DNA of 64,000 nt from Mesorhizobium sp. C432A (GCF_030323145.1 NZ_CP100470.1:3823001-3887000); one strand, 5' to 3'; shown: positions 1-9,814, counted from the first letter of the stretch. Notes: a model not told the origin generated them from the letters alone. Numbers and translations: made by a program.

Positions 1-64
1 ATTTGCGTGCCTGTTGCGGCGCTTTTGCTGGCTGGTCCACGGCGGGTCCGATCTTCAAAACGAA

Positions 65-88
65 TATGCGCCGGCATGCCGGCGCATA
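65..88. repeat. Perfect 24-bp palindrome downstream of grxD
   Basis: The arm TATGCGCCGGCA at 65-76 is followed without spacer by its exact reverse complement at 77-88. It lies about 70 bases beyond the grxD stop on the minus strand. There is no T-run on either side, so it is not a classical terminator. A second small GC hairpin (CGGGGC/GCCCCG) lies near 131-145. I see no gene in 1-158. Confidence 0.5.
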
Positions 89-158
89 AGTTCGTCCTCA
101 CTCCGATAGGGGGAGGTAACATTTTGCCGGGGCGGGGCTGCCCCGTCTCAACTCAGAA

Positions 159-494
159 TCAGGCTGTCGCTTTGACGCTGACGCCCTTGTCGACGAGCAA
201 CGTCTGCAGCTCGCCCGCCTGGAACATTTCGCGGATGATGTCGCAGCCGCCGACGAATTCGCCCTTGACGTAAAGCTGCGGGATCGTCGGCCAGTTCGAA
301 TATTCCTTGATGCCTTGGCGCAGTTCGGCCGAGGTCAGCACGTCGACGCCCTTGTAGTCGGCGCCGATGTAATCGAGGATCTGGACGACCTGGCCGGAAA
401 AGCCGCACTGCGGAAAACCGGGCGTGCCCTTCATGAAAAGGACGACGTCGTTGCCCTTCACTTCGCTGTCGATGTAGTCGTTGATGCCGCTCAT
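159..494 (-). CDS. grxD: Monothiol glutaredoxin, Grx4/GrxD family
   Basis: A 111-residue cytosolic CGFS-type glutaredoxin, the family that binds and transfers [2Fe-2S] clusters with a glutathione ligand. The active-site CGFS follows PGFPQ near residue 30, and the GSH-binding stretches TIPQLYVKG and GGCDI are present. The start at 494 gives the family's usual N-terminus (MSGINDYID) and has AAAGGA about seven bases upstream; an upstream in-frame extension to 758 has no family similarity. It lies in the same orientation as the bolA-like gene at 1477-1710, its usual partner in Fe-S handling, although the oppositely oriented gene at 655-1464 stands between them. Confidence 0.93.
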   Translation of the reverse strand: MSGINDYIDSEVKGNDVVLFMKGTPGFPQCGFSGQVVQILDYIGADYKGVDVLTSAELRQGIKEYSNWPTIPQLYVKGEFVGGCDIIREMFQAGELQTLLVDKGVSVKATA

Positions 495-654
495 GAGATA
501 TCCTTTCACGCCTGTGGGAGTCAGGCTCGAAGCATAGCCATCAAATAAACCCATAGATGGGCCGAAACAAGATGTTTGCGCCGCCGTCGCGGAAATGGCG
601 CAAAGGATCGCCTGTCTTGGGCCAAGCATCCCTGCCGATTGCAGCCTCCGGGAC

Positions 655-1464
655 ATGATGAAAAGACGATATGGCGCCGCCCTTCTGATCGCCATCCTGC
701 TGGCCGCGATTGCCGTTGTCTGGTGGCCGAGACGCCCGGAGCCGCCGCCGCTGGTCATTGGCGGTGACCTGCCCGCGCCTTGCCGGAATGTCGCCTTCGA
801 GGCGGTGACCTATGTCGTCTGCACGGTCGACCTGCGGACCTACAACCTCGCTGTCTTTCACGTCGGTGCCGACGGCAAGCCCTTCGGCTCGCTGGAGGCC
901 TTCGGCAAGGCGGTTGCGGGCGAGGGGAGGCCGGTGCTGCTCGCCATGAATGGCGGCATGTATCACGAGGATTTGTCGCCGGTCGGCCTGCTGGTCGAGA
1001 ACGGCAGCGAAAAGTCGCCGCTCAACCTTGCCGATAGCGAAGGTAATTTCTTCCTGAAGCCGAACGGCGTCTTTCTGGTCGGCAAGGACGGCAAGGCGGC
1101 TGTCATGGAAAGCAACGCCTATGCCGCCGCCAAACCCGATGTCGCCTTCGCCACGCAGTCGGGCCCGATGCTGGTGATCGATGGCCAGATTCATCCACGC
1201 TTCGAGCCGAACGGAACCTCGCGCTACGTCCGCAACGGCGTCGGCGTGCGCGATGAAAACACCGTTTTGCTGGCGATCTCGCGGTCTGAGGTAAGTTTCG
1301 GCAGCTTTGCGCGGCTGTTTCGCGACGCGCTACAATGCCGCAACGCGCTGTTCCTCGACGGCGCGGTCTCCGCGCTGTCGGATGGCGACAGGATGATTGT
1401 CGGCGGAAGATATCCGGCAGGGCCGATCATTGCCGTGTTGGCAAGCCAGCCGCCGACGCGCTAG
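655..1464 (+). CDS. Phosphodiester glycosidase-like (NAGPA domain, DUF2233) membrane-anchored protein
   Basis: A protein of 269 residues with one N-terminal hydrophobic helix (about residues 6-22) that should act as an uncleaved anchor or signal, then a NAGPA/DUF2233 domain. Visible family features are [12 protein letters not shown] in the middle, the FFLKPNGVF stretch, [21 protein letters not shown], and [14 protein letters not shown] near the end. Members hydrolyse sugar phosphodiesters or are of unknown substrate; the substrate here cannot be inferred. Two adjacent ATG codons (655, 658) are possible starts; an earlier ATG at 595 would place non-family residues before the helix. It is transcribed opposite to its neighbours and ends 12 bases from the bolA stop. 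Confidence 0.8.
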   Translation: MMKRRYGAALLIAILLAAIAVVWWPRRPEPPPLVIGGDLPAPCRNVAFEAVTYVVCTVDLRTYNLAVFHVGADGKPFGSLEAFGKAVAGEGRPVLLAMNGGMYHEDLSPVGLLVENGSEKSPLNLADSEGNFFLKPNGVFLVGKDGKAAVMESNAYAAAKPDVAFATQSGPMLVIDGQIHPRFEPNGTSRYVRNGVGVRDENTVLLAISRSEVSFGSFARLFRDALQCRNALFLDGAVSALSDGDRMIVGGRYPAGPIIAVLASQPPTR

Positions 1465-1476
1465 GCCAGCCTGGCG

Positions 1477-1710
1477 TCAGTCCGGCACACTGGTCTGCAA
1501 CGCCAGCGCGTGCAGCACGCCGCCCATATTGCCCTTCAGCGCATCATAGACCATCTGGTGCTGCTGGACGCGGCTCTTTCCGCGGAAGCTTTCGGCCACC
1601 ACTTCGGCTGCATAGTGATCGCCGTCACCGGCGAGGTCGCGGATCGTCACCTTGGCGTCCGGAATGCCGTCCTTGATCAGTTTTTCGATGTCGTGGGCAT
1701 CCATTGCCAT
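1477..1710 (-). CDS. BolA/IbaG family protein
   Basis: A BolA-fold protein of about 77 residues. The pattern GDGDHYAAEVVAESFRGKSR followed by QQHQMVYDAL is characteristic, with the histidine in DGDHYA matching the position used with CGFS glutaredoxins for shared Fe-S cluster binding. ATG codons at 1710 and 1704 are both plausible; an upstream one at 1740 adds ten residues outside the family. It lies in the order purL, membrane protein, bolA, with grxD further on, so a role in iron-sulfur maturation or iron sensing together with grxD is a reasonable inference. Confidence 0.9.
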   Translation of the reverse strand: MAMDAHDIEKLIKDGIPDAKVTIRDLAGDGDHYAAEVVAESFRGKSRVQQHQMVYDALKGNMGGVLHALALQTSVPD

Positions 1711-1809
1711 GGCAAAATCCTGTTCTGGGCGGCTAGGCACGAGTGACTCGGACGGCAGCCTAAAGCCTTTCTGGTCCGGGTTGAAGCCGTTCTGTCGGCG
1801 ACGCAGTGT

Positions 1810-2334
1810 CTAAGGGCCATCCTGCCGCGGGTGAACCACACCATCTTCTGTAATGTCGTCGCGGGTCGAGAACCCCCGGCCAAGGCTGAACACCAGGACA
1901 TAGAGCGGGATGTTGAGCGCCAGGGTGATAATCGGGAGATAGCTGGTCATCTGCCACAAGGGCGAAAAGAATGGTTGGCCATAGCCGTCGCAGATCAGCG
2001 ATGACCCGTATTCCCACAGCGCGCCGGTAATGACCGCAATGGCAAATAGCTTGATGCAGGTGGCGACATGCCTTGCGCGCGCCGGGTTCGGCAAAAGGCG
2101 GCTCCACAGCACCAGGCAGACGATGGGGATCGCATAGATCAGACTTTGCAAGGCCAGCATCTGCAGTGTGCCATTGGCCGCCTCAAGGAACTGGTCACGC
2201 CTTTCCAGCAGCGGACAGACCTCGCTCGAGGTCGTCGACAGCAGGAAAAAGACGAACGGCCCGAGGAACCAGAAGAAGAACAGCGACGGCCAGAAGACGA
2301 CTGCGATCAGCGTCCGGGCTGCCAGGCTGGTCAA
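1810..2334 (-). CDS. Small multipass membrane protein, probable TTG start overlapping purL stop
   Basis: About 174 residues with four predicted hydrophobic helices: near the N-terminus ([19 protein letters not shown]), then [31 protein letters not shown] and [17 protein letters not shown]. The reading frame is open further upstream, but inside purL; the first sensible start is TTG at 2334, whose last two bases are the first two of the purL TGA, so translation is probably coupled to purL. I do not recognise the family. The C-terminal tail after the last helix is charged and likely cytoplasmic. Confidence 0.65.
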   Translation of the reverse strand: MTSLAARTLIAVVFWPSLFFFWFLGPFVFFLLSTTSSEVCPLLERRDQFLEAANGTLQMLALQSLIYAIPIVCLVLWSRLLPNPARARHVATCIKLFAIAVITGALWEYGSSLICDGYGQPFFSPLWQMTSYLPIITLALNIPLYVLVFSLGRGFSTRDDITEDGVVHPRQDGP

Positions 2335-4562
2335 CTGGACTTGTCCATGAAGTTCGGGAACCAGCCTTCGTGGGCAGCGGTCAATTCGCTGACCGGGATC
2401 GCCCTGGCATCGCCGAGCTTCACTTCGTTTCCACCGGTCGAGCCGATCCATGGCGCAAAGATGCCGAGCCTGCTCTGTTCGTCGCGGATGGCGTCCCATT
2501 CCTTGCTCTGCGGATCGACGGACAGCGTCAGGAGGTAGCGGCCCTGGTCCTCGCCGAACCAGACCGGGATCGGGTCGGTGCCGGCGAGCCCCGGAATGGT
2601 GGCGCCGATGCCGGACGCCATCGCCATTTCGGCCAGGGCTATCGCCAGGCCGCCATCGGAAAGGTCATGCGCCGCGGTCACGACGCCCGACGCGATCAGC
2701 GCGCGCACGTGGTCGCCGACGCGCTTTTCATGGGCGAGGTCGACGGGTGGCGGCGGCCCGTCGGTCCGACCGTGAATGTCTCTGAAATAGGCGGACTGGC
2801 CGAGATGGCTGCCCCAGCTTGGGGGCGCGCCGACCAGCAGGATCATCTGGCCCTCGGCGGCAAAGCCGATACGGGTCATCTTCGACCAGTCGGCAATCAG
2901 CCCCACGCCGCCGATGGTCGGCGTCGGCAGGATACCTTGGCCATTGGTTTCGTTGTAGAGCGAGACATTGCCCGACACGATCGGGAAGCCGAGCGCCCGG
3001 CAGGCATCGCCAATGCCTTTCACCGCGCCGACCAGTTGGCCCATGATCTCAGGCCGTTCCGGATTGCCGAAATTGAGGTTGTCGGTGGCCGCCAGCGGCA
3101 GCGCGCCGGTGGCGGTGAGGTTGCGCCAGCATTCGGCCACCGCCTGCTTGCCGCCTTCGTACGGGTCGGCCTCGCAATAGCGCGGCGTGACGTCGGAGGA
3201 GAAGGCGAGCGCCTTGGTCGGATGGCCTTCGACGCGCACCACGCCGGCGTCGCCGCCGGGAAGCTGCAGCGAATTGCCCTGGATCAGCGTGTCGTACTGC
3301 TCCCACACCCAGCGGCGCGACGACAGGTTCGGCCCGCCGAGCAGTTTCAACAGCGCATCGGCAACGTCGGCCTTCGGCGCATCGCCGGCTGCGAGCGCCG
3401 CCGGCTTCTTCGGCTCGACCCAGGGGCGGTCATATTCCGGCGCCTTGTCGCCAAGGTCCTTGATCGGCAGATTGGCGACCTCGTCGCCCTGATGGATGAC
3501 GCGGAAACGCAGATCGTCGGTGGTCTTGCCGACGATAGCGAAGTCGAGGCCCCATTTGTGGAAGATCGCCTCGGCTTCCTTTTCCTTCTCGGGGCGCAGC
3601 ACCATCAGCATGCGCTCCTGACTCTCCGACAGCATCATCTCATAGGCGCTCATGCGCTCTTCGCGCACCGGCACCTGGTCGAGGTGAAGCTCGATGCCGA
3701 GGTCGCCCTTGGCGCCCATCTCGACCGCCGAACAGGTGAGGCCGGCCGCACCCATGTCCTGGATGGCGATGACGGCGCCAGACGCCATCAGCTCAAGACA
3801 GGCTTCGAGCAGGCATTTTTCGGTGAAGGGATCGCCGACCTGCACGGTCGGGCGCTTCTCGTCGATCTTGTCGTCGAACTCGGCCGAGGCCATCGTGGCG
3901 CCGCCGACGCCGTCGCGCCCGGTCTTGGCGCCGAGATAGACGACCGGCAGGCCGACGCCCTTGGCTTCCGACAGGAAGATCGCATCGGTCTTGGCGAGGC
4001 CCGCGGCAAAGGCGTTGACCAGGATGTTGCCGTTGTAGCGGGCGTCGAAATTGACCTCGCCGCCGACGGTCGGCACGCCAAAGGCGTTGCCGTATCCTCC
4101 GACGCCGGAAACCACGCCGCTGACCAGGTGCCTGGTCTTGGGATGGTCCGGTGCGCCGAAGCGCAAAGCGTTCATCGCCGCAATCGGCCGCGCGCCCATG
4201 GTGAAGACGTCGCGCAATATGCCGCCGACGCCGGTCGCCGCACCCTGGTAGGGCTCGATGTAGGAGGGATGGTTGTGGCTCTCCATCTTGAAGACGACGC
4301 AGTCGCCGTCGCCGATATCGACCACGCCGGCGTTCTCGCCCGGACCCTGGATGACCTGCGGCCCGGTGGTCGGCAGCGTGCGCAGCCATTTCTTCGAGGA
4401 TTTGTAGGAGCAGTGCTCATTCCACATCGCCGAGAAGATGCCGAGTTCGGTAAAGCTCGGTTCGCGCCCGACCAGATCGAGGATGCGCTGGTATTCGTCG
4501 GGCTTCAGCCCATGCGCGGCTATGAGTTCCGGGGTGATCGGCACGGAATTGGAAATGGTCAT
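2331..4562 (-). CDS. purL: Phosphoribosylformylglycinamidine synthase subunit PurL
   Basis: The ATP-dependent synthetase subunit (743 residues) of FGAM synthase, fourth step of IMP synthesis, which takes ammonia from PurQ with PurS as bridge. Features in order: the N-terminal helix region ([17 protein letters not shown]), [48 protein letters not shown], a middle [19 protein letters not shown], and the C-terminal [16 protein letters not shown]. The start at 4562 matches the usual N-terminus MTISN; a longer frame to 4730 does not. Its length fits the small PurL type that needs the separate purS and purQ found at 7804-8716. Confidence 0.97.
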   Translation of the reverse strand: MTISNSVPITPELIAAHGLKPDEYQRILDLVGREPSFTELGIFSAMWNEHCSYKSSKKWLRTLPTTGPQVIQGPGENAGVVDIGDGDCVVFKMESHNHPSYIEPYQGAATGVGGILRDVFTMGARPIAAMNALRFGAPDHPKTRHLVSGVVSGVGGYGNAFGVPTVGGEVNFDARYNGNILVNAFAAGLAKTDAIFLSEAKGVGLPVVYLGAKTGRDGVGGATMASAEFDDKIDEKRPTVQVGDPFTEKCLLEACLELMASGAVIAIQDMGAAGLTCSAVEMGAKGDLGIELHLDQVPVREERMSAYEMMLSESQERMLMVLRPEKEKEAEAIFHKWGLDFAIVGKTTDDLRFRVIHQGDEVANLPIKDLGDKAPEYDRPWVEPKKPAALAAGDAPKADVADALLKLLGGPNLSSRRWVWEQYDTLIQGNSLQLPGGDAGVVRVEGHPTKALAFSSDVTPRYCEADPYEGGKQAVAECWRNLTATGALPLAATDNLNFGNPERPEIMGQLVGAVKGIGDACRALGFPIVSGNVSLYNETNGQGILPTPTIGGVGLIADWSKMTRIGFAAEGQMILLVGAPPSWGSHLGQSAYFRDIHGRTDGPPPPVDLAHEKRVGDHVRALIASGVVTAAHDLSDGGLAIALAEMAMASGIGATIPGLAGTDPIPVWFGEDQGRYLLTLSVDPQSKEWDAIRDEQSRLGIFAPWIGSTGGNEVKLGDARAIPVSELTAAHEGWFPNFMDKSS

Positions 4563-4750
4563 GGGCGGCGATTGATGTCCATGGGAGAGGGGAATTTGAG
4601 TCCCCTCATATCGCAAGCTTTGGCGTGATACACCCCATTGGATGACGAAAAACGCCGGAAAACCACAGGGCGACGATGGTAGCGGGGAGCCGCTGGGGAA
4701 CGCTATGGCATCCCGGCCGTTAGGCCTCAAACCAATCAGGAGATTTCGAC

Positions 4751-4915
4751 ATGGCCACCAAGCAAGGCAAGAAAGACAATCGCCTCTCCGACAAGGAGGC
4801 CATGCATATTGCCGAGACCACCGACGTTTCGCCCAAGCAGGCCAAGGACCTGGCCGAGAAGCACGGCAAGGACAAGGGCGCGAAGGAAGCCAAAAACTTC
4901 AAGGCAGAGGGCTGA
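4751..4915 (+). CDS. Small basic Lys-rich hypothetical protein (54 aa)
   Basis: A short, highly charged protein rich in Lys, Ala and Asp, with no cysteine, signal or membrane segment. An AGGAG lies eight bases before ATG 4751, a good ribosome site for so short a gene. The central stretch [20 protein letters not shown] resembles small helical DUF3606-like proteins, but I cannot assign it. It lies alone between the divergent purL and the convergent MocR regulator gene. The 4563-4750 leader between purL and this gene holds a weak GGGGA/TCCCC hairpin and nothing else I can name. Confidence 0.65.
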   Translation: MATKQGKKDNRLSDKEAMHIAETTDVSPKQAKDLAEKHGKDKGAKEAKNFKAEG

Positions 4916-4945
4916 ACCCGAAGATCGGGATACAGGAGGACCCAG

Positions 4946-6355
4946 TCAGGACGAACTGTCGTAGCCGGCGCGGCCTTCCTCCAGCAGCCGCCGGATCACC
5001 GCGACGCCGCCGGTGATGTCCTCGCGCCGCCTTGGCTGCGAGACGCCGAAACGCACGCCGTGAAAAACCTGCTCGGAACGCCCCGCCTTGAACTCGTCCT
5101 CGTCGTCGAGGAGCACGCCATTTTCGAGGCATGCGCTCCTGAACGTGCCGGACAGCCAGGGATCGGGCAGCGTCAGCCAGACGAAGGGCACGCTGCCGTG
5201 TGACTTGAAGGCGAAACCCGCCAGTGTCTCGCGCACGATGGCGATGCGGGCGGCAATTTCGGCAATGCTGCGTTTGCGGATATCGCCAGCCTGCCCAGAC
5301 AGCACCAGCCGCGCATTCACCTCCGCTAGCAGGAACGGCATCCCGCCGGTCATCATCTTGTGGGCGACGCGGATGCGATGGCGATAGGCGGGCGGGCAGG
5401 AGAGCCAGCCGCCGCGAACACCTGCCGCGACCGATTTCGACAGACCGCCGGCGACAATGGTGCGCTCGGGTGCATATTCGGCGATGAGCGGCGTCGGATC
5501 TTCGGTCAGGCCGCCATAGAGATCGTCCTCGATGACGATGACATTGTACGCGCGCGCGACGCGGGCGATCGCCTCGCGGCGCGAAACCGACAGGATCGCC
5601 AGCGTCGGGTTCTGCACCGTCGGCATCAGGAAAATCATCTTCGGGTGCTTTTGCGCGCAGACGCGTTCGAAATCCTCGGGATCGAGACCTTCCTCGTCCG
5701 ATGCGACAAGTGCAATGCGCCGCCCGATCAGCCCGGCGCTGCGGGCGATCTGCGAATAGGTGAGGTGCTCGAAGGCGACATAGTCGCCCGGCGTGGTCAG
5801 CGCCGCGATCGCCGCCATCACCGCGGCATGTGTGCCAAGCGTGGGAACGATGGTTTCAGCAGCCGGACGGAACGAATTGCGCGACAGCCAGCGGGCGCCG
5901 GCCTCGAACCAGCGCTCCGGAAAATCCCTGGTGTAGCTCGATATTTCGTGCGGGTGATCCTGCACCGTGCGCGAGAGCATGTCGGCGACAATGGCGCCCT
6001 GGCCGATGTCGGGCGCGGCAGTGCTGTCGAAACGCAGCTTGCCGGGCGGCGCATCGACATAGCGCGTGCCTTGCACGGCAGGCTCGGCGAATTCGGGTGA
6101 CGCTTCCGATTGCTGCGCAAGCACATAGGTCCCGCGTCCGACTTCGCCGCTCACCAGCCCGCGTTCGCGCAGCAGCTGATAGGCGCGGCCGATCGTGCCG
6201 ACCGTCGTGCCAATGTCATAGGCGAGATCGCGCTGCGGCGGCAATTTTGCCCCGGCATCGATAACGCCCTTGTCGATGTCCGACTCAATGCTGTCGGCAA
6301 GGCGCTGGTAAAGCGGGCCGGAACCGATGGTGAGGTCAGGGAGCCAATTTGTCAT
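4946..6355 (-). CDS. MocR-type GntR-family transcriptional regulator with aminotransferase domain
   Basis: A 469-residue regulator: a GntR winged helix at about residues 10-80 (PLYQRLADSIESDI, then TTVGTIGRAYQLLRERGLVS and VGRGTYV), and a fold-type I aminotransferase-like domain with PTVQNPTLAI, IEDDLYGGL and the probable PLP lysine in GGLSKSVAAG. Family members sense a PLP adduct or amine ligand and control adjacent genes. The start at 6355 precedes the winged-helix domain directly. It is divergent from a DUF1127 gene, with two operator-like inverted repeats between them. The target metabolite is unknown; there is no pdxST or gabT gene nearby to point to one. Confidence 0.9.
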   Translation of the reverse strand: MTNWLPDLTIGSGPLYQRLADSIESDIDKGVIDAGAKLPPQRDLAYDIGTTVGTIGRAYQLLRERGLVSGEVGRGTYVLAQQSEASPEFAEPAVQGTRYVDAPPGKLRFDSTAAPDIGQGAIVADMLSRTVQDHPHEISSYTRDFPERWFEAGARWLSRNSFRPAAETIVPTLGTHAAVMAAIAALTTPGDYVAFEHLTYSQIARSAGLIGRRIALVASDEEGLDPEDFERVCAQKHPKMIFLMPTVQNPTLAILSVSRREAIARVARAYNVIVIEDDLYGGLTEDPTPLIAEYAPERTIVAGGLSKSVAAGVRGGWLSCPPAYRHRIRVAHKMMTGGMPFLLAEVNARLVLSGQAGDIRKRSIAEIAARIAIVRETLAGFAFKSHGSVPFVWLTLPDPWLSGTFRSACLENGVLLDDEDEFKAGRSEQVFHGVRFGVSQPRRREDITGGVAVIRRLLEEGRAGYDSSS

Positions 6356-6375
6356 GGTCACAATTCTGTATATTG

Positions 6376-6423
6376 CACCAGATCGGGTGTCAATGCATAT
6401 CAGAACCGTACCAAGATGGGTAC
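6376..6423. promoter_or_regulatory. Two operator-like inverted repeats between the MocR regulator and DUF1127 genes
   Basis: Site 1 has CACC at 6376-6379 and GGTG at 6386-6389; site 2 has GTACC at 6408-6412 and GGTAC at 6419-6423. Both have the plan (C/T)ACC-N6-GGT(G/A) and their centres are about 33 bases apart, close to three helical turns. GntR-family dimers typically bind paired half-sites, so these are the likely binding sites for the neighbouring regulator. This is inference from symmetry and position only. Confidence 0.55.
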
Positions 6424-6447
6424 AATTTGCGAGGTTGGCAGAAGACA

Positions 6448-6687
6448 ATGGATACAATTGAGACAATCCGCTGCGCGGGCATTGAATTGGTCGGGCCGTC
6501 CAGCCGGCGAGGCTTTGTCGGCCGGATCGTGCATGTGGTCAGATCGCTGGCGCGATGGATCGAAGCGTTGATCGAGCGCCGTCGCGGCCGCCTGGCCTTG
6601 CTGGAAATGACCGACGAGCAGCTCAGGGATATCGGTGTTTCGCGTGGCGACGCCTACCGTGAAGGGATCCGACGGCTCTGGGACTGA
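6448..6687 (+). CDS. DUF1127 domain protein (79 aa)
   Basis: A small protein ending in the DUF1127 (YjiS-like) motif: LALLEMTDEQLRDIGVSRGDAYREG. The central part (RSLARWIEALIERRRGR) is an amphipathic Arg-rich helix. Members in alphaproteobacteria have been linked to RNA binding, stress and nutrient responses. ATG 6448 lies at the usual distance before the domain. The gene faces the MocR-type regulator across a 92-base intergenic region, so control by that regulator is likely. It is the longest of three DUF1127 proteins in the window. Confidence 0.82.
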   Translation: MDTIETIRCAGIELVGPSSRRGFVGRIVHVVRSLARWIEALIERRRGRLALLEMTDEQLRDIGVSRGDAYREGIRRLWD

Positions 6688-6702
6688 CCCGGAGCCGGTT
6701 CG

Positions 6703-7347
6703 TCAACGACGGGTGCGCGGAGCCCTGAGGCGTGAGACGCCCTTATCGGCAAGCACAGCGAGGATGCACAGCACCAGGAAAACACCGGTGACGGCCAGCG
6801 CCGCAAGGGCGACGTTGGCCGCGCCGTTTTTCGCAACGTCGAGGAACGGGTAGGGCACTTCGCCTGCGATCGGTGCGCGCGCCAGCGCATAGGCGAGATA
6901 GGCGATCGGATAGGCCATCCACCAGGAAATGTCGCTCCAGCGTGTCCTGCCGTCAGCGCCTGCAACAAGCCACCACAGCACGAACAGCACCGGCGTCACA
7001 TAGTGCAGCAGCACGTCACAGAGCAGGAACAGCCCCTGCGGCTGCCAGAGCTGCGCCAGAACTGTCGCGTAGACGATGAAGACCAGGGCGATGGAAGCCG
7101 CCACGCCCGCCCGCATCCGCGGCCCGGCAAAGGCCGGCAGCCAGGCGTAGCCCGAAGGCGACAGCAGCGAGACATGGACCAGCACTGCACCGATGTTGGT
7201 CAGGATGGTGAAGAAGCTGAACAGAAAGACGATGGAGCCGAGAAAACTGCGGCCGGCTTCCATCGATGCCGGGATGGTGATGCACGCTTGCAGGACAAGC
7301 CCGGCCAGACCGATGATCAATCCCGCAAACTGCAGGAAGCGGCCCAT
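6703..7347 (-). CDS. Pr6Pr family integral membrane protein
   Basis: A 214-residue protein with six hydrophobic helices, matching the Pr6Pr (FAR-17a/AIG1-like) family: a first helix near LIIGLAGLVLQ, then FLFSFFTILTNIGAVLVHVSLL, a middle ASIALVFIVYATVL, a helix containing LLHYVTPVLFVLWWL, and a last pair with WWMAYPIAYLAYALA and ALAVTGVFLVLCILAVL. Function is unknown; no catalytic role is proposed. Its ATG at 7347 lies four bases after the stop of the upstream lipoprotein gene, so the two are probably cotranscribed downstream of purQ. Confidence 0.8.
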   Translation of the reverse strand: MGRFLQFAGLIIGLAGLVLQACITIPASMEAGRSFLGSIVFLFSFFTILTNIGAVLVHVSLLSPSGYAWLPAFAGPRMRAGVAASIALVFIVYATVLAQLWQPQGLFLLCDVLLHYVTPVLFVLWWLVAGADGRTRWSDISWWMAYPIAYLAYALARAPIAGEVPYPFLDVAKNGAANVALAALAVTGVFLVLCILAVLADKGVSRLRAPRTRR

Positions 7348-7351
7348 GGCG

Positions 7352-7762
7352 TCAGGCGGCCGCGTTGCAGGAGGGGTTGCCCGTTTGCCAGCGCGCAATG
7401 TCGGATCCGATGCGCGCGCCGAGCGGATCGTCCATGAGCGGACCGAACACGTCGACGCGGCTGGAATTGCCTTGCGCCTGGACGACCAGCAGCGGCTTGC
7501 CGCCATAATGCTTGGCCGGCACCAGCAGGAAGCGGGGCGTGCCGCTGAACGAATTCAGCTCATTGGCCATCTGATAGGATTTGAAGGCGGGATCCTTGCT
7601 GGCGATCCAGCATTTGTGGGCCGATATCGCTACCTGTTCCATGGCCAGCAGCGAAGCGCTCTTGCCCGTGGGGACCGGCGCGCTCTTCGGGCTGGACTGG
7701 CAGGACGCCAACGCCAAGCCGGCAGCAGCCAGGGGACCTAGGCGAACAATCGTCAGTCTCAT
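7352..7762 (-). CDS. Putative lipoprotein (136 aa)
   Basis: The N-terminus has basic residues, a hydrophobic core and a lipobox-like LALASC near residue 21, followed by SSPKSAP, so it is probably a lipid-modified envelope protein. The rest contains two further cysteines (KCWIAS and NPSCNAAA at the end) and no known motif. I do not recognise the family. It sits 41 bases after purQ and directly before the Pr6Pr gene in the same orientation. The ATG at 7762 is preferred over an in-frame TTG two codons earlier. Confidence 0.7.
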   Translation of the reverse strand: MRLTIVRLGPLAAAGLALASCQSSPKSAPVPTGKSASLLAMEQVAISAHKCWIASKDPAFKSYQMANELNSFSGTPRFLLVPAKHYGGKPLLVVQAQGNSSRVDVFGPLMDDPLGARIGSDIARWQTGNPSCNAAA

Positions 7763-7803
7763 GGTCAACCGCCCCCGCGTTTTGAAAGGAATTCGAAGAG
7801 ATA

Positions 7804-8472
7804 TCAGGCGGCGATGCCGAGTGCGCCTTCGAACAGCGCCCGGCCGTCACTGCCGCCATGCGCGGCCTCGATCAGGTTTTCCGGATGCGGCATCAGGCCG
7901 AGCACATTGCCCTTCTCGCTGATGATGCCGGCAATGTCGTTGATCGAGCCATTGGGATTGGTGCCTTCGGCATAGCGGAACACAACCTGTCCTTCGCCCT
8001 CGAGGCGCGCAAGCGTGTCGGCATCGGCGAAATAATTGCCGTCATGATGCGCAACCGGCGTGCGGATGATTTGGCCCGGCTGATAGCGGCGGGTGAACAT
8101 GGTGTTGGCGTTGGCGATCTGCAGCTTCACCTCACGGCAAACGAATTTCAGCGAAGCATTGCGCATCAGCGCGCCGGGCAGCAGGCCGGCCTCGACCAGA
8201 ATCTGGAACCCGTTGCAGACGCCAATGACCATGACGCCCTTGGCGGCCTTTTCAGCGACTGCCCGCATCACCGGCATCCGCGCGGCAATCGCGCCGCAGC
8301 GCAGATAATCGCCGAAGGAGAAGCCGCCGGGAATGGCGATCAGGTCGACATCGGGGATTTCGGTGTCGGTCTGCCAGACGGTCGCCGGCGCCTGCCCGGA
8401 GATCTTGGTCAGCGCCGCAATCATGTCGCGGTCGCGGTTGAGGCCGGGGAGAAGAACGACAGCTGATTTCAT
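7804..8472 (-). CDS. purQ: Phosphoribosylformylglycinamidine synthase subunit PurQ (glutaminase)
   Basis: A class I glutamine amidotransferase of 222 residues that releases ammonia from glutamine for PurL. The oxyanion region [16 protein letters not shown], the nucleophile cysteine in [11 protein letters not shown], and the catalytic His-Pro-Glu in [10 protein letters not shown] are all present. The ATG at 8472 follows the purS stop by one base, a typical coupled arrangement. It completes the purS-purQ-purL set. Confidence 0.97.
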   Translation of the reverse strand: MKSAVVLLPGLNRDRDMIAALTKISGQAPATVWQTDTEIPDVDLIAIPGGFSFGDYLRCGAIAARMPVMRAVAEKAAKGVMVIGVCNGFQILVEAGLLPGALMRNASLKFVCREVKLQIANANTMFTRRYQPGQIIRTPVAHHDGNYFADADTLARLEGEGQVVFRYAEGTNPNGSINDIAGIISEKGNVLGLMPHPENLIEAAHGGSDGRALFEGALGIAA

Positions 8473-8473
8473 A

Positions 8474-8716
8474 TCAAGCGATCTCCACCGCGTAATTCTC
8501 GATCACTGTGTTCGCCAGCAGCTTGTCGCACATGGCTTTCAGATCGGCTTCAGCCTTGGCCTTGTCGGTCTCCGAGAGCTCGAGGTCGAAGACCTTGCCC
8601 TGCCGCACCTGGCCGACGCCGCCGAACCCCAGTCCGGACAGAGCGTGCTCTATGGCTTTTCCCTGCGGGTCGAGCACGCCGTTCTTGAGGGTGACGGTGA
8701 TGCGGGCCTTGATCAT
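8474..8716 (-). CDS. purS: Phosphoribosylformylglycinamidine synthase subunit PurS
   Basis: An 80-residue protein ([20 protein letters not shown], then ALSGLGF and [11 protein letters not shown]) that links PurQ to PurL in the small-type FGAM synthase complex. The start at 8716 gives the standard N-terminus; an upstream extension to 8830 runs into the end of purC and has no similarity. It lies 88 bases after purC and one base before purQ on the minus strand. Confidence 0.96.
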   Translation of the reverse strand: MIKARITVTLKNGVLDPQGKAIEHALSGLGFGGVGQVRQGKVFDLELSETDKAKAEADLKAMCDKLLANTVIENYAVEIA

Positions 8717-8804
8717 GCTGGACAGGTTCCTGTTCGAAGACTTAGCAATTCCAGGAAAAGTCTGAAGCGGTTTTTCGTCCGGAATTGCGTCAAGAAATGA
8801 AGAC

Positions 8805-9599
8805 TTAGTGCGGCTTGCCTTTGAGGCCATCGGTCGAGGCGACGAGCACCGGGCCGGTCGGGCGCGGCGGCTCGTTCTCGTTCATGATGCCAAGGCGGCG
8901 GGCAACTTCCTGATAGGCTTCGACGAGGCCGCCCATATCGCGGCGGAAACGGTCCTTGTCGAGCTTGTCCTGCGTTGCCACGTCCCACAGCCGGCACGAA
9001 TCCGGCGAGATCTCGTCGGCAACGACGATGCGCATCATGTCGCCCTCGAACAGGCGGCCGCATTCGATCTTGAAATCCACGAGTTGGATGCCGACACCCA
9101 TGAACAGGCCGGAGAGGAAGTCGTTGACGCGGATGGCCAGCGCCATGACGTCGTCGATCTCCTGCGGGCTTGCCCAGCCGAAAGCGGTGATGTGCTCTTC
9201 CGACACCATCGGATCGTCGAGCGCATCGGCCTTATAATAGAATTCGATGATCGAGCGCGGCAGAACGGTGCCTTCCTCGATGCCGAGGCGCTTGGACAGC
9301 GAGCCGGCGGCGACATTGCGCACCACCACTTCGAGCGGAATGATCTCGACTTCCTTGATCAACTGCTCGCGCATGTTGAGCCGGCGGATGAAGTGGGTCG
9401 GAATGCCCATGCGGTTCAGATGGTTGAAGATGTACTCGGAAATGCGGTTGTTGAGCACACCCTTGCCGTCGATGACCTCATGTTTCTTCTTGTTGAATGC
9501 GGTCGCATCATCCTTGAAGAACTGGATAAGTGTGCCCGGTTCCGGTCCCTCATAGAGGATCTTGGCCTTGCCTTCATAAATGCGGCGGCGATTTTTCAT
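8805..9599 (-). CDS. purC: SAICAR synthetase, bacterial short type
   Basis: A 264-residue PurC that joins CAIR and aspartate with ATP, the eighth step of IMP synthesis. It opens with [20 protein letters not shown], the typical PurC N-terminus, with [19 protein letters not shown], and the signature-like [12 protein letters not shown] and [11 protein letters not shown]. It leads the purC-purS-purQ operon. A second, differently built SAICAR synthase lies at 43680-44630. Confidence 0.97.
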   Translation of the reverse strand: MKNRRRIYEGKAKILYEGPEPGTLIQFFKDDATAFNKKKHEVIDGKGVLNNRISEYIFNHLNRMGIPTHFIRRLNMREQLIKEVEIIPLEVVVRNVAAGSLSKRLGIEEGTVLPRSIIEFYYKADALDDPMVSEEHITAFGWASPQEIDDVMALAIRVNDFLSGLFMGVGIQLVDFKIECGRLFEGDMMRIVVADEISPDSCRLWDVATQDKLDKDRFRRDMGGLVEAYQEVARRLGIMNENEPPRPTGPVLVASTDGLKGKPH

Positions 9600-9814
9600 C
9601 TGATTTTTCTCTGGATTTGCGGGCAGGCGGCAAGCGACCAGTTCCTGTCCGTCTGCCTAAATTGGTGCGGCGACGGGTGGGGTTCAATGCCGGGTCTATC
9701 CCAATCACAGCGTTTGCTCAATCGGCAAATCCTTTCCATCGACCGCTTTCAGGAATGAAATGCCGCAGCGCAGCAAGCGATGTAGCATATTGACCGGCCC
9801 GCGCCCTTTTGGTT

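Noticed and set aside
2073..4628. 851-codon open frame on the plus strand
   Set aside because: It lies exactly antisense to purL, which has complete family motifs. The translated product is Arg/Ala-rich without any domain, as expected for a GC-rich antisense frame.
4563..4750. Purine riboswitch before purL
   Set aside because: Only a weak GGGGA/TCCCC hairpin was found and no purine-aptamer core; nothing supports a riboswitch.
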